From the NCBI RefSeq assembly GCF_021155775.2, contig NC_060232.1, positions 16,280,251 through 16,344,250 on the forward strand: a stretch of 64,000 bases of DNA, read 5' to 3'. The translations under genes were made by a program, and so were the position numbers. The notes below the pieces were generated by a model. The model made no database searches, was not told the origin of the DNA, and was given only the letters and a program-made list of their open reading frames with translations. Of this stretch, positions 51,589-63,899 are shown piece after piece (position 1 is the stretch's first letter; each line of letters starts with the position of its first letter). The DNA comes from Neodiprion pinetum. Lineage: Eukaryota; Arthropoda; Insecta; Hymenoptera; Diprionidae.

Positions 51589-51924
51589 TGATATTTAATA
51601 CTGGTGTTTGGTGAAAGTAGGTATGGATAAACTGTTCGTTGTTACAATTAACGTTTATTACAGAGTGATCAGGTGAAGATGAAGGTGCAAAATAAAAACG
51701 TTGTAATACAATAGGTGCGTGGAATAAATATACACGTGCTCAATACAATACACTCAGTTACTGAGTCCCGTCTAATCCAAGACGACCCGGTCAGTTTCGA
51801 CTCACTCGACAGACTCCTTCTATCGTTTGCTTACAGTCGTTTATTACCTATGTATAAGTGACATCTATACTTTCACACGCATTGTACATTTGTATATTTC
51901 TCATGATCTTCGCATATATCAACA
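51589..51924 (-). repeat. Copia 5' LTR
   Basis: 336-bp direct repeat of 46823-47159, next to TAAAT. Confidence 0.95.
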
Positions 51925-52150
51925 TAAATGTTCCAAATTACAACTCATAAAGTAAATTAAATGGCATTTTCTTGATGAATCATATTTTTAATTTAATTAA
52001 TATGTGAGCAAATAATTCAAAAATATATAGAATTTTTTTAATAATTATATTTATTTTTAATAAATTTCATTGATGTAGAAAAAATTTTTTTTTCAAAAAT
52101 TTCTCTTTTTTTAAAAGTAAATTCAAAATTATAATACACACACACATATA
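51925..52150 (-). repeat. Satellite fragment and CA/TA repeat
   Basis: Minus-strand satellite (ggcattttcttgatgaatc at 51963) ending in CACACACATATA before the palindrome. Confidence 0.8.
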
Positions 52151-54843
52151 CAGGGTGACCACGATAAGGTGGCCACCCCCCTCCAAAATCTAGCCGTGTG
52201 ATAATTTGAGAAATTTTTTGCATGATTTTTAAAGGATTTGCGACGATCTCTCCGATAGTAAAGTCAAAATTTTTTTAGAAACAACCGTTTTTGCGCGCGA
52301 AAAAAAAATTTTCGATTTCGAGACCAAAAATAGGGTTTAATTTTTTTTCTGAAAATACGCAAAATCCTGAGCGCGGATATCAAAAATTTTCCGGGATTCG
52401 TCAAACCAATCACCCAGAAACAAATCTCAAAATTCGAACTTTTTGTCGAAAATTCGGTACTAACTGGCGGAACAGGTGGAATTGAAATATCTGGTAAAAT
52501 TGACCAGCGCCAACTTCACCCGAGTCCAGGTAGCGGTATACGATATGTCATTGACGATTCTGCGCGATGAGTTTCGTTGGACTGACTTTCTCTGCTTGCA
52601 GCTAGGCGAGCAGCAAGATTAGTAGTTTGAAAATATCTGCATTGAGAGAAGCGTGACAAAAACGTCTGCATTTAAAATTATCAATGATAATTACACGAAA
52701 GCAGCATAACGGGAGGTTAACAAGCATTTTGTTATCATCGGTTGCCAGTGACAACCGTTGTAGCACGGAGGTTAGCGAACGCTCGCGCGTGGCCGATCCG
52801 GCCGATCAAGATCCCGCTATTACCGTTTGCCGACGCGGCGACGTCGAGATGATGTAGCGCAAAAATTGAAATTCTTTCGAAAATGATCATCGAATCATCC
52901 CGATTCCGTCAAAGTGCAGCATTATTGACAAAGGCTTATCACTCTTATTTTACACAAAAATGATTTGAAGAAACGAACAGAATCCACCCGAATTTTGACA
53001 GTGTATTGCTTGTTCGTCGCAAAATTCTAGGTCAGTTTATTTATATTCTGGAGAACGATGCGCGAAAATTGGTTAATTCTGACACCGTGTATTTACTTTC
53101 GTACGTCGAATATTTCCGCGGCAACAAAGCACATGGGTGGCCGACTTTTCTGTGATTCTAGTAGTAACAATGAGCGCAATATTGCCACGACCCAGCGTTA
53201 TTTTCACGCAATGATCAAACCGGGGACAGTAAACCACGGTTCGAAATTATTTTCGATGAAAATATGCCGTTGCATTCTGGAATTTCGTTAATTGTCCGAC
53301 AAATTGATACGTAATGCGTAAGAACGAAATGACTCGCATTTGTTTAGAACGAAACCCTTCCATTGCTCTTTACTTCAATACGAAAATCGTACTATTCTTA
53401 TCCAGATGACATAAGTATGTACGAAGCACGACAGGCTGAGGTATCGTTAAAGTACGGCGAAAGTATGGCCGATGTTATGACAGAAGTAGAAGTATGAAGG
53501 AATAATCGTCAGGTTATGATTCATCTACCTTTTACCTGTGATTTTTCCATTTCGTGGGCGACAAAGACAGTATTTTTTCGTAAATGCGATCGCTACGCTT
53601 CACTTTCCATTTCAATTCAATGACAGTTCGTCAATGACAATAATTAGCAAACTAATATTGAGTTTGTAAACCGATGCAGAGATTTGATACTTAATTCTAT
53701 ACAATTCCTTACAGATATGGTAATACAAATGTTTGATTGGTTTTTACATGTGCAATGAAATATTTTGTTTCATTCAAAATATGTACAATGCGTAAATTCG
53801 GGAATCCGTTATTTTTTCGGATCGCGCATAGTATTGCACAACAGAATTATGCACCTTCGATACTCCTCTTATGTTAATCCGTCCTCCTCGCTGAAAATTT
53901 TTTCAACGAATGCTGAAATTTACAGGGACGCGGGCATAATATTTGCAATGTTGCCCGCTACATTTCATACATTGAATAATGCGTAATTACTTTTCACTGC
54001 GTAATAAATATTCTCCGGCATTGCTTCGTGTTTGCCTTTCCCGGTTGGACTCATCTCTGTCAAACTATCGTTGTCTAAGATAATGTTGAAGAGTGCTCGG
54101 TTCGTTTCTTTCCGACTCTTGTACATAATCTCTGTGACGGCGGCCATTTGCACATTGTCAACCCACACGTCGTACCCTATGCTTAACCGTACTTGATGAC
54201 AATTTAAAAATGATAATTATCTTATCAAAATTAGTGACCATTTAGTGTAAAAGTATTACCAACAGATCGTTTTCCGCTACTCGGTGCTGTTACTTTCAGG
54301 ACAATTTGAAAAGTGTTCCATGAATTCGTTTGATTAACGCATTTATTCGTTTCTTTGTTTTAATTGCGACTGTAGTCGCAGTTTCATAATGTAGCTACAC
54401 AACATTTTGTTGGAGACATTGAATTGATGCATTATTTACTGAAAATTTAATGCATTATGAAACGGACGCAGCATTATTGTAAATGGTGTATTTTTTCACA
54501 GATCACGAGTGCACCACCTCGACATACAAGTTTGAATTTCTGAATCGACGTGATCTGAGATACTGTATTCGTGCGTGTACATATAATTATTTTTAATTAT
54601 TTAATTTATTTATTTATTTATTTATTCATTCATTCATTCATTGATTTAATTATTCATTGATTCATTCATTTATTTATTCATTGATTCATTCATTGATTCA
54701 TTCATTGATTCATTCATTTATTTATTCATTCATTTACTTATTTATTTATCTTTTTTATTTTTTTTTTTTTTCTTTGCGTATGGCCAAATCGGTGGGGAAA
54801 TCCTTTATGGACCGCCCTAGGTAGGGTACCGTCACTCCCAGGA

Positions 54844-55860
54844 GTGTGGGACTCGCCTTACAGAATACCCACTAAAACCACCACCAAAAACCGTTCCTTG
54901 CTGTCGTCCACACCCCACGGAACTGTCGTCGTACCTGTTTTTGAGAATCAAATATCACGATTAGAACAATACGAGGCAAATATTTTGATAAAATTAAATC
55001 CAACAAACGGATGTGAACTAGACTTCTCACCATTTTCGTGACACCATTCTCGCGTTACAGAAACGCTGAAACTCAGGTTTATTTGCAATAAGATTCATTA
55101 GAGTTCAGTAGTATTCAATACGAGCCTGTAGTGAAAAGAAACTTGTCTTGTATTTCATTTCTGGTCTCGTTCTGTGTTATCGTCCGCCAAAAGCCATTCC
55201 TAGCTGTCGTCCACACCACACGGAATTGTCGTCGCATCTGTTTTTGAGAATCAAATATGAGGATTAGAAAAATACGAGGCACATATTTTGATAAAATTAG
55301 ATTTGACATTTTTGAAACTACAGATGCAGTTTAACGTGCATCAAAAACAAGCGAATTTACACTCGACTTTTTACGATTTTCGTGACACTATTCTCGCGTT
55401 ACAGAAACGCTGAAGCTCAAATTTCTTCGCAATAAGAATCAATCATTAGAGTTTTGTAGTATTTAATACGAGCGTTTAATGGAAAGAAACTTGTCTTGCA
55501 TTTCATTTCTCGTCTCGTTCTGTGTTATCGTCCGCCAAAAGCCATTCCTAGCTGTCGTCCACACCACACGGAACTGTCGTCGCATCTGTTTTTGAGAATC
55601 AAATATGAGGATTAGAAAAATACGAGGCACATATTTTGATAAAATTAGATTTGACATTTTTGAAACTACAGATGCAGTTTAACGTGCATCAAAAACAAAC
55701 GAATGTGCACTCGACTTTTTACGATTTTCGTGACACCATTCTCGCATTACAGAAACGCTGAAGCTCAAATTTCTTCGCAATAAGAATCAATCATTACAGT
55801 TTTGTAGTGTTTAATACGAGCGTTTAATAAAAAGAAACTTGTCTTGCGTTTCACGTCTGA
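54844..55860. repeat. Tandem ~348-bp units, left arm
   Basis: A unit containing acaccacacggaa(t/c)tgtcgtcgcatctg recurs at 55115, 55463 and, more diverged, near 54844 and 55800. On the minus strand each full unit has a 64-codon frame (KYVPRIFLILIFDSQKQM ...). Mirrored at 60160-61183. Confidence 0.85.
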
Positions 55861-56197
55861 TTTTGCCAGCTCTTCGTGTCCGCCGACAGCCGTACCTTGC
55901 TTATCCTCGAGATCCCACGGGACTATCGTCTAACCTATTTTCAACATTAAACAGCACAATAAGAAAAATACGAGGTGCCTTTTTGATGATAACGATTCCT
56001 ATGTTATTCAAACATCATATACAGTTTTGTGTGCGGTAGAAAACAAAGAGAGTTTTGACGTCCCACCACTTCTGTTATACTATTTTCACACATCTGAGGA
56101 TTTTTTTTTCAACCCTCTAAATAACAATAATAATAATTCATGACAGTTTCGCGTTGTCAATCATTGAAGATTTGTAAAAAGAATCATATCTCACATT

Positions 56198-56965
56198 TCA
56201 TTCCTGGTTCCGTTGCCTGAGGAGATGCTCGATGTGCCCTCCGTTCTGCTGGACAGTGAGTGCGAGCCGTTTCCGGATAGACCCTCGCACCCGTTGCATC
56301 TCCCTAACAGGAATAGCGGCACACGCTTCGGCGATGCGGTGGCGCATGTCGTGTTTTGTTGTGGGGGCCCGTTCGTAGACGATTTCCTTGACTCTACTCC
56401 AGAACCAGAAATCACAGACGGTGAGATCTGGTGAGCGCGCTGGCCACCTAACCGGACCTCTCGTACCGATCCAGCGCTCCGGGAACATGGCGTCCAGGAT
56501 TGCCTTGTTCGCGTTACTGTTGTGGGCAGGGGCCCCGTCCTGCTGCCACCAAACCTGGTCCATACGGATGGGGTTTCCGTCCATCAGGCGGGGGAGTTCC
56601 TCGGTGAGTACGGTCGTGTACTTGGCTGACGTGAGATTTCCGTCGAAGAAAATGGGCCCGAGGATCCTGTCCTGTAATACTCCAACCCAGACGTGGAGCT
56701 TCCAACGGTGCTGGTTGTCCTGTTCGACGATCCAGTGTGGGTTTTCCGGAGCCCACCAACGACAGTTCTGCTTGTTGACGAGTTCGAGGTTCGTGAACAG
56801 CGCTTCGTCCGTGAAGCACACGTTCCTGAAGAAATCGGGATCCTCCTGCAGACGCTCCAGTCCCCAGCGACAGTACGTCAGTCTTCGTTCGGCATCACCT
56901 GGGCACAGCTTTTGCACCGGCTGGTACTTGAACGGACGGTTCAGCTCGCGTGCGATTTTTCTCAC
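56198..56965 (-). CDS. Mariner-type transposase catalytic exon (DD41D), left arm
   Basis: 255 codons, identical to the right-arm copy. Counting from the first codon (GTG, not a true start): Asp53 (CFTDEALF), Asp143 (WWQQDGAPAH) and Asp185 (SPDLTVCDFWFW), giving 41 residues between the last two, the DD41D spacing known from rosa-type mariners. Asp180 in SPDL is the alternative. It ends GGHIEHLLRQRNQE. The upstream sequence stays open to a TTCCCTACAG acceptor (mirror of 59033-59042), suggesting an exon. The N-terminal helix-turn-helix DNA-binding part was not found. Confidence 0.87.
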   Translation of the reverse strand: MRKIARELNRPFKYQPVQKLCPGDAERRLTYCRWGLERLQEDPDFFRNVCFTDEALFTNLELVNKQNCRWWAPENPHWIVEQDNQHRWKLHVWVGVLQDRILGPIFFDGNLTSAKYTTVLTEELPRLMDGNPIRMDQVWWQQDGAPAHNSNANKAILDAMFPERWIGTRGPVRWPARSPDLTVCDFWFWSRVKEIVYERAPTTKHDMRHRIAEACAAIPVREMQRVRGSIRKRLALTVQQNGGHIEHLLRQRNQE

Positions 56966-57964
56966 AGATTCTCGAGGAACCTCTGTAGGGAATTAATTAC
57001 TCCTTTTAGAAAGCACGAAGAGACAATTATCGCATTGACCCCTAAATATACGTTGAATTTGTGTCCAGGATTGTCTCGTCTCTAATAAATCTCACCCAAC
57101 AGAACGAGGTATGACTTGGTAATAAAATTTCGCATCAAACCGACGGGGAAATATCTCGCCGAACTGACGAGTCAATGGATTTTCGGCTTAATTACAATTC
57201 ACCTGGATGAATGTAGAATAACTTGATTAATGAGAATTAACTGAATCACTAAATATAACTGAAATGTTTAGAATTAACTGAGACACAACTGAATTACGGA
57301 AAATTAAATCAAGTATATGGGCTATTCCGCGTCAACCGGATCAGTCATCTCTCAGATATTTTTTTAATTCGGCATGTGGATTGTGTGGGAGAAGTTAGAT
57401 TCTTGTGCAAAAGCGCGAATCTCATAATGCAAAATTCGATTTTTTATTAACAATACCAAATTAGACTCCCATTTTTTTCAAAAATTCATAACTTTGGCAA
57501 AAAATTAGATACAATATATTTTTTTTTCAAATTACGCGGAAAGCTCCATAGAATTTAAAAAAAATACGAAACGGTAAAAAAAAGTTGTTATCAATTGTTT
57601 ATTTAACAATTAATTTTTCAAAGATTTTTAAAACAGTGACTGACACGATCAAAAATTTTTTTTTAAATTCCGACATGTTCCTTAAACTGTACTACAACCT
57701 GTGAATTAATTCCAGAGAGGTGTTTTTTTTCGTTTTCGAGTTAAAAATCATTAAAGGTGTCGATGCGCATGAAATTGCGGCGCGCCGAGTCTCTACGTAT
57801 TGGCGGGCGGCCGGTTGCCGTCCACCGCTACCCCGCGGTGGCCTCGTAGCGTTATTTTAGAGTCATTTTCACGATGTAGGACATGATTGCAGAATCTGAA
57901 AAAAATACTGTAGCTTTACAAGGCCTGCTCAAAGCGATAAGTGAAGTTTCAGGAATGTGTTTTT

Positions 57965-58062
57965 CACCGTTTTTTTATTACAGAGATTCAAAATAACGGT
58001 TACACACCATGAAAGGGCACATAAATGATAATAATTACATAACTTGCTACTTATTTTAAAAT
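57965..58062. other. Palindrome central loop (98 bp)
   Basis: The only unpaired part of the palindrome; no motif seen. Confidence 0.85.
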
Positions 58063-59061
58063 AAAAACACATTCTTGAAACTTCACTTATCGCTTTGAGC
58101 AGGCCTTGTGAAGGTACAGTATTTTTTTCAGATTCTCCAATCGTGTCCTACATCGTGAAAATGACTCTAAAATAACGCTACGAGGCCACCGCGGGGTAGC
58201 GGTGGACGGCAACCGGCCGCCCGCCAATACGTAGAGACTCGGCGCGCCGCAATTTCATGCGCATCGACACCTTTAATGATTTTTAACTCGAAAACGAAAA
58301 AAAACACCTCTCTGGAATTGATTCACAGGTTGTAGTACAGTTTAAGGAACATGTCGGAATTTAAAAAAAAATTTTTGATCGTGTCAGTCACTGTTGTAAA
58401 AATCTTTGAAAAATTAATTGTTAAATAAACAATTGATAACAACTTTTTTTTACCGTTTCGTATTTTTTTTAAATTCTATGGAGCTTTCCGCGTAATTTGA
58501 AAAAAAAATATATTGTATCTAATTTTTTGCCAAAGTTATGAATTTTTGAAAAAAATGGGAGTCTAATTTGGTATTGTTAATAAAAAATCGAATTTTGCAT
58601 TATGAGATTCGCGCTTTTGCACAAGAATCTAACTTCTCCCACACAATCCACATGCCGAATTAAAAAAATATCTGAGAGATGACTGATCCGGTTGACGCGG
58701 AATAGCCCATATACTTGATTTAATTTTCCGTAATTCAGTTGTGTCTCAGTTAATTCTAAACATTTCAGTTATATTTAGTGATTCAGTTAATTCTCATTAA
58801 TCAAGTTATTCTACATTCATCCAGGTGAATTGTAATTAAGCCGAAAATCCATTGACTCGTCAGTTCGGCGAGATATTTCCCCGTCGGTTTGATGCGAAAT
58901 TTTATTACCAAGTCATACCTCGTTCTGTTGGGTGAGATTTATTAGAGACGAGACAATCCTGGACACAAATTCAACGTATATTTAGGGGTCAATGCGATAA
59001 TTGTCTCTTCGTGCTTTCTAAAAGGAGTAATTAATTCCCTACAGAGGTTCCTCGAGAATCT

Positions 59062-59829
59062 GTGAGAAAAATCGCACGCGAGCTGAACCGTCCGTTCAAG
59101 TACCAGCCGGTGCAAAAGCTGTGCCCAGGTGATGCCGAACGAAGACTGACGTACTGTCGCTGGGGACTGGAGCGTCTGCAGGAGGATCCCGATTTCTTCA
59201 GGAACGTGTGCTTCACGGACGAAGCGCTGTTCACGAACCTCGAACTCGTCAACAAGCAGAACTGTCGTTGGTGGGCTCCGGAAAACCCACACTGGATCGT
59301 CGAACAGGACAACCAGCACCGTTGGAAGCTCCACGTCTGGGTTGGAGTATTACAGGACAGGATCCTCGGGCCCATTTTCTTCGACGGAAATCTCACGTCA
59401 GCCAAGTACACGACCGTACTCACCGAGGAACTCCCCCGCCTGATGGACGGAAACCCCATCCGTATGGACCAGGTTTGGTGGCAGCAGGACGGGGCCCCTG
59501 CCCACAACAGTAACGCGAACAAGGCAATCCTGGACGCCATGTTCCCGGAGCGCTGGATCGGTACGAGAGGTCCGGTTAGGTGGCCAGCGCGCTCACCAGA
59601 TCTCACCGTCTGTGATTTCTGGTTCTGGAGTAGAGTCAAGGAAATCGTCTACGAACGGGCCCCCACAACAAAACACGACATGCGCCACCGCATCGCCGAA
59701 GCGTGTGCCGCTATTCCTGTTAGGGAGATGCAACGGGTGCGAGGGTCTATCCGGAAACGGCTCGCACTCACTGTCCAGCAGAACGGAGGGCACATCGAGC
59801 ATCTCCTCAGGCAACGGAACCAGGAATGA
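59062..59829 (+). CDS. Mariner-type transposase catalytic exon (DD41D), right arm
   Basis: Mirror of 56198-56965; same 255 residues. Points outward from the palindrome centre. A probable splice acceptor (TTCCCTACAG) lies at 59033-59042, after which the frame reads VPRESVRKIAREL. Only about 1 kb separates it from the centre, too little space showing any DNA-binding exon, so the protein made would be catalytic-domain only unless exons lie across the loop. Confidence 0.87.
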   Translation: MRKIARELNRPFKYQPVQKLCPGDAERRLTYCRWGLERLQEDPDFFRNVCFTDEALFTNLELVNKQNCRWWAPENPHWIVEQDNQHRWKLHVWVGVLQDRILGPIFFDGNLTSAKYTTVLTEELPRLMDGNPIRMDQVWWQQDGAPAHNSNANKAILDAMFPERWIGTRGPVRWPARSPDLTVCDFWFWSRVKEIVYERAPTTKHDMRHRIAEACAAIPVREMQRVRGSIRKRLALTVQQNGGHIEHLLRQRNQE

Positions 59830-60159
59830 AATGTGAGATATGATTCTTTTTACAAATCTTCAATGATTGACAACGCGAAACTGTCATGAATTATTATTAT
59901 TGTTATTTAGAGGGTTGAAAAAAAAATCCTCAGATGTGTGAAAATAGTATAACAGAAGTGGTGGGACGTCAAAACTCTCTTTGTTTTCTACCGCACACAA
60001 AACTGTATATGATGTTTGAATAACATAGGAATCGTTATCATCAAAAAGGCACCTCGTATTTTTCTTATTGTGCTGTTTAATGTTGAAAATAGGTTAGACG
60101 ATAGTCCCGTGGGATCTCGAGGATAAGCAAGGTACGGCTGTCGGCGGACACGAAGAGCT

Positions 60160-61183
60160 GGCAAAATCAGACGTGAAACGCAAGACAAGTTTCTTTTTAT
60201 TAAACGCTCGTATTAAACACTACAAAACTGTAATGATTGATTCTTATTGCGAAGAAATTTGAGCTTCAGCGTTTCTGTAATGCGAGAATGGTGTCACGAA
60301 AATCGTAAAAAGTCGAGTGCACATTCGTTTGTTTTTGATGCACGTTAAACTGCATCTGTAGTTTCAAAAATGTCAAATCTAATTTTATCAAAATATGTGC
60401 CTCGTATTTTTCTAATCCTCATATTTGATTCTCAAAAACAGATGCGACGACAGTTCCGTGTGGTGTGGACGACAGCTAGGAATGGCTTTTGGCGGACGAT
60501 AACACAGAACGAGACGAGAAATGAAATGCAAGACAAGTTTCTTTCCATTAAACGCTCGTATTAAATACTACAAAACTCTAATGATTGATTCTTATTGCGA
60601 AGAAATTTGAGCTTCAGCGTTTCTGTAACGCGAGAATAGTGTCACGAAAATCGTAAAAAGTCGAGTGTAAATTCGCTTGTTTTTGATGCACGTTAAACTG
60701 CATCTGTAGTTTCAAAAATGTCAAATCTAATTTTATCAAAATATGTGCCTCGTATTTTTCTAATCCTCATATTTGATTCTCAAAAACAGATGCGACGACA
60801 ATTCCGTGTGGTGTGGACGACAGCTAGGAATGGCTTTTGGCGGACGATAACACAGAACGAGACCAGAAATGAAATACAAGACAAGTTTCTTTTCACTACA
60901 GGCTCGTATTGAATACTACTGAACTCTAATGAATCTTATTGCAAATAAACCTGAGTTTCAGCGTTTCTGTAACGCGAGAATGGTGTCACGAAAATGGTGA
61001 GAAGTCTAGTTCACATCCGTTTGTTGGATTTAATTTTATCAAAATATTTGCCTCGTATTGTTCTAATCGTGATATTTGATTCTCAAAAACAGGTACGACG
61101 ACAGTTCCGTGGGGTGTGGACGACAGCAAGGAACGGTTTTTGGTGGTGGTTTTAGTGGGTATTCTGTAAGGCGAGTCCCACAC
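60160..61183. repeat. Tandem ~348-bp units, right arm
   Basis: Mirror of the left-arm array; full units at 60370 and 60718. Confidence 0.85.
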
Positions 61184-63861
61184 TCCTGGGAGTGACGGTA
61201 CCCTACCTAGGGCGGTCCATAAAGGATTTCCCCACCGATTTGGCCATACGCAAAGAAAAAAAAAAAAAATAAAAAAGATAAATAAATAAGTAAATGAATG
61301 AATAAATAAATGAATGAATCAATGAATGAATCAATGAATAAATAAATGAATGAATCAATGAATAATTAAATCAATGAATGAATGAATGAATAAATAAATA
61401 AATAAATAAATTAAATAATTAAAAATAATTATATGTACACGCACGAATACAGTATCTCAGATCACGTCGATTCAGAAATTCAAACTTGTATGTCGAGGTG
61501 GTGCACTCGTGATCTGTGAAAAAATACACCATTTACAATAATGCTGCGTCCGTTTCATAATGCATTAAATTTTCAGTAAATAATGCATCAATTCAATGTC
61601 TCCAACAAAATGTTGTGTAGCTACATTATGAAACTGCGACTACAGTCGCAATTAAAACAAAGAAACGAATAAATGCGTTAATCAAACGAATTCATGGAAC
61701 ACTTTTCAAATTGTCCTGAAAGTAACAGCACCGAGTAGCGGAAAACGATCTGTTGGTAATACTTTTACACTAAATGGTCACTAATTTTGATAAGATAATT
61801 ATCATTTTTAAATTGTCATCAAGTACGGTTAAGCATAGGGTACGACGTGTGGGTTGACAATGTGCAAATGGCCGCCGTCACAGAGATTATGTACAAGAGT
61901 CGGAAAGAAACGAACCGAGCACTCTTCAACATTATCTTAGACAACGATAGTTTGACAGAGATGAGTCCAACCGGGAAAGGCAAACACGAAGCAATGCCGG
62001 AGAATATTTATTACGCAGTGAAAAGTAATTACGCATTATTCAATGTATGAAATGTAGCGGGCAACATTGCAAATATTATGCCCGCGTCCCTGTAAATTTC
62101 AGCATTCGTTGAAAAAATTTTCAGCGAGGAGGACGGATTAACATAAGAGGAGTATCGAAGGTGCATAATTCTGTTGTGCAATACTATGCGCGATCCGAAA
62201 AAATAACGGATTCCCGAATTTACGCATTGTACATATTTTGAATGAAACAAAATATTTCATTGCACATGTAAAAACCAATCAAACATTTGTATTACCATAT
62301 CTGTAAGGAATTGTATAGAATTAAGTATCAAATCTCTGCATCGGTTTACAAACTCAATATTAGTTTGCTAATTATTGTCATTGACGAACTGTCATTGAAT
62401 TGAAATGGAAAGTGAAGCGTAGCGATCGCATTTACGAAAAAATACTGTCTTTGTCGCCCACGAAATGGAAAAATCACAGGTAAAAGGTAGATGAATCATA
62501 ACCTGACGATTATTCCTTCATACTTCTACTTCTGTCATAACATCGGCCATACTTTCGCCGTACTTTAACGATACCTCAGCCTGTCGTGCTTCGTACATAC
62601 TTATGTCATCTGGATAAGAATAGTACGATTTTCGTATTGAAGTAAAGAGCAATGGAAGGGTTTCGTTCTAAACAAATGCGAGTCATTTCGTTCTTACGCA
62701 TTACGTATCAATTTGTCGGACAATTAACGAAATTCCAGAATGCAACGGCATATTTTCATCGAAAATAATTTCGAACCGTGGTTTACTGTCCCCGGTTTGA
62801 TCATTGCGTGAAAATAACGCTGGGTCGTGGCAATATTGCGCTCATTGTTACTACTAGAATCACAGAAAAGTCGGCCACCCATGTGCTTTGTTGCCGCGGA
62901 AATATTCGACGTACGAAAGTAAATACACGGTGTCAGAATTAACCAATTTTCGCGCATCGTTCTCCAGAATATAAATAAACTGACCTAGAATTTTGCGACG
63001 AACAAGCAATACACTGTCAAAATTCGGGTGGATTCTGTTCGTTTCTTCAAATCATTTTTGTGTAAAATAAGAGTGATAAGCCTTTGTCAATAATGCTGCA
63101 CTTTGACGGAATCGGGATGATTCGATGATCATTTTCGAAAGAATTTCAATTTTTGCGCTACATCATCTCGACGTCGCCGCGTCGGCAAACGGTAATAGCG
63201 GGATCTTGATCGGCCGGATCGGCCACGCGCGAGCGTTCGCTAACCTCCGTGCTACAACGGTTGTCACTGGCAACCGATGATAACAAAATGCTTGTTAACC
63301 TCCCGTTATGCTGCTTTCGTGTAATTATCATTGATAATTTTAAATGCAGACGTTTTTGTCACGCTTCTCTCAATGCAGATATTTTCAAACTACTAATCTT
63401 GCTGCTCGCCTAGCTGCAAGCAGAGAAAGTCAGTCCAACGAAACTCATCGCGCAGAATCGTCAATGACATATCGTATACCGCTACCTGGACTCGGGTGAA
63501 GTTGGCGCTGGTCAATTTTACCAGATATTTCAATTCCACCTGTTCCGCCAGTTAGTACCGAATTTTCGACAAAAAGTTCGAATTTTGAGATTTGTTTCTG
63601 GGTGATTGGTTTGACGAATCCCGGAAAATTTTTGATATCCGCGCTCAGGATTTTGCGTATTTTCAGAAAAAAAATTAAACCCTATTTTTGGTCTCGAAAT
63701 CGAAAATTTTTTTTTCGCGCGCAAAAACGGTTGTTTCTAAAAAAATTTTGACTTTACTATCGGAGAGATCGTCGCAAATCCTTTAAAAATCATGCAAAAA
63801 ATTTCTCAAATTATCACACGGCTAGATTTTGGAGGGGGGTGGCCACCTTATCGTGGTCACC

Positions 63862-63864
<3 letters not shown>

Positions 63865-63895
<31 letters not shown>
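63865..63895. repeat. (TA)n microsatellite
   Basis: About 30 bp of TA next to the palindrome's right end. Confidence 0.95.

Positions 63896-63899
<4 letters not shown>

Larger units (their letters stand above)
46823..51924 (-). mobile_element. Copia-type LTR retrotransposon
   Basis: LTRs of 337 and 336 bp (46823-47159 and 51589-51924) differ at about seven positions plus one indel (~2%). A perfect 5-bp duplication TAAAT (46818-46822, 51925-51929) flanks them. Removal rejoins a satellite monomer. Domain order gag, protease, integrase, reverse transcriptase, RNase H is Ty1/Copia. Two in-frame stops divide the single expected frame. Confidence 0.95.
52151..57964 (+). repeat. Palindrome left arm
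   Basis: Inverted copy of 58063-63864. Apart from the transposase exon and tandem units, it contains no recognised gene; short frames at 53058-53291, 53765-53986 and 53965-54168 are mirrored in the other arm but have no family motif. TTTA/TTCA microsatellite at 54600-54735. Confidence 0.9.
52151..63864. mobile_element. 11.7-kb palindromic mariner-type element
   Basis: The left end CAGGGTGACCACGATAAGG is mirrored at 63864, with TA on both outsides. Arms of about 5.8 kb are almost identical inverted copies: mirrored positions sum to 116015 in the outer part and 116027 in the inner part, so the arms differ by 12 bp near 54600-54780, plus isolated substitutions. The loop is 98 bp (57965-58062). 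Each arm carries the catalytic exon of a mariner-type transposase and a repeated ~348-bp unit. Outer TA flanks lie in simple repeats, so they are weak evidence alone. Either a true giant foldback transposon or, less likely, an assembly fold. Confidence 0.85.
58063..63864 (-). repeat. Palindrome right arm
   Basis: Inverted copy of 52151-57964. Confidence 0.9.

Noticed and set aside
53058..54168. Short mirrored frames in the palindrome arms
   Set aside because: Mirroring is explained by the palindrome itself, so it is not evidence of coding.
52151..63864. Palindrome as pure assembly artefact
   Set aside because: Not fully excluded, but a 12-bp indel, several substitutions between arms, a unique 98-bp loop and matching transposon ends at both outer edges argue for a real structure.
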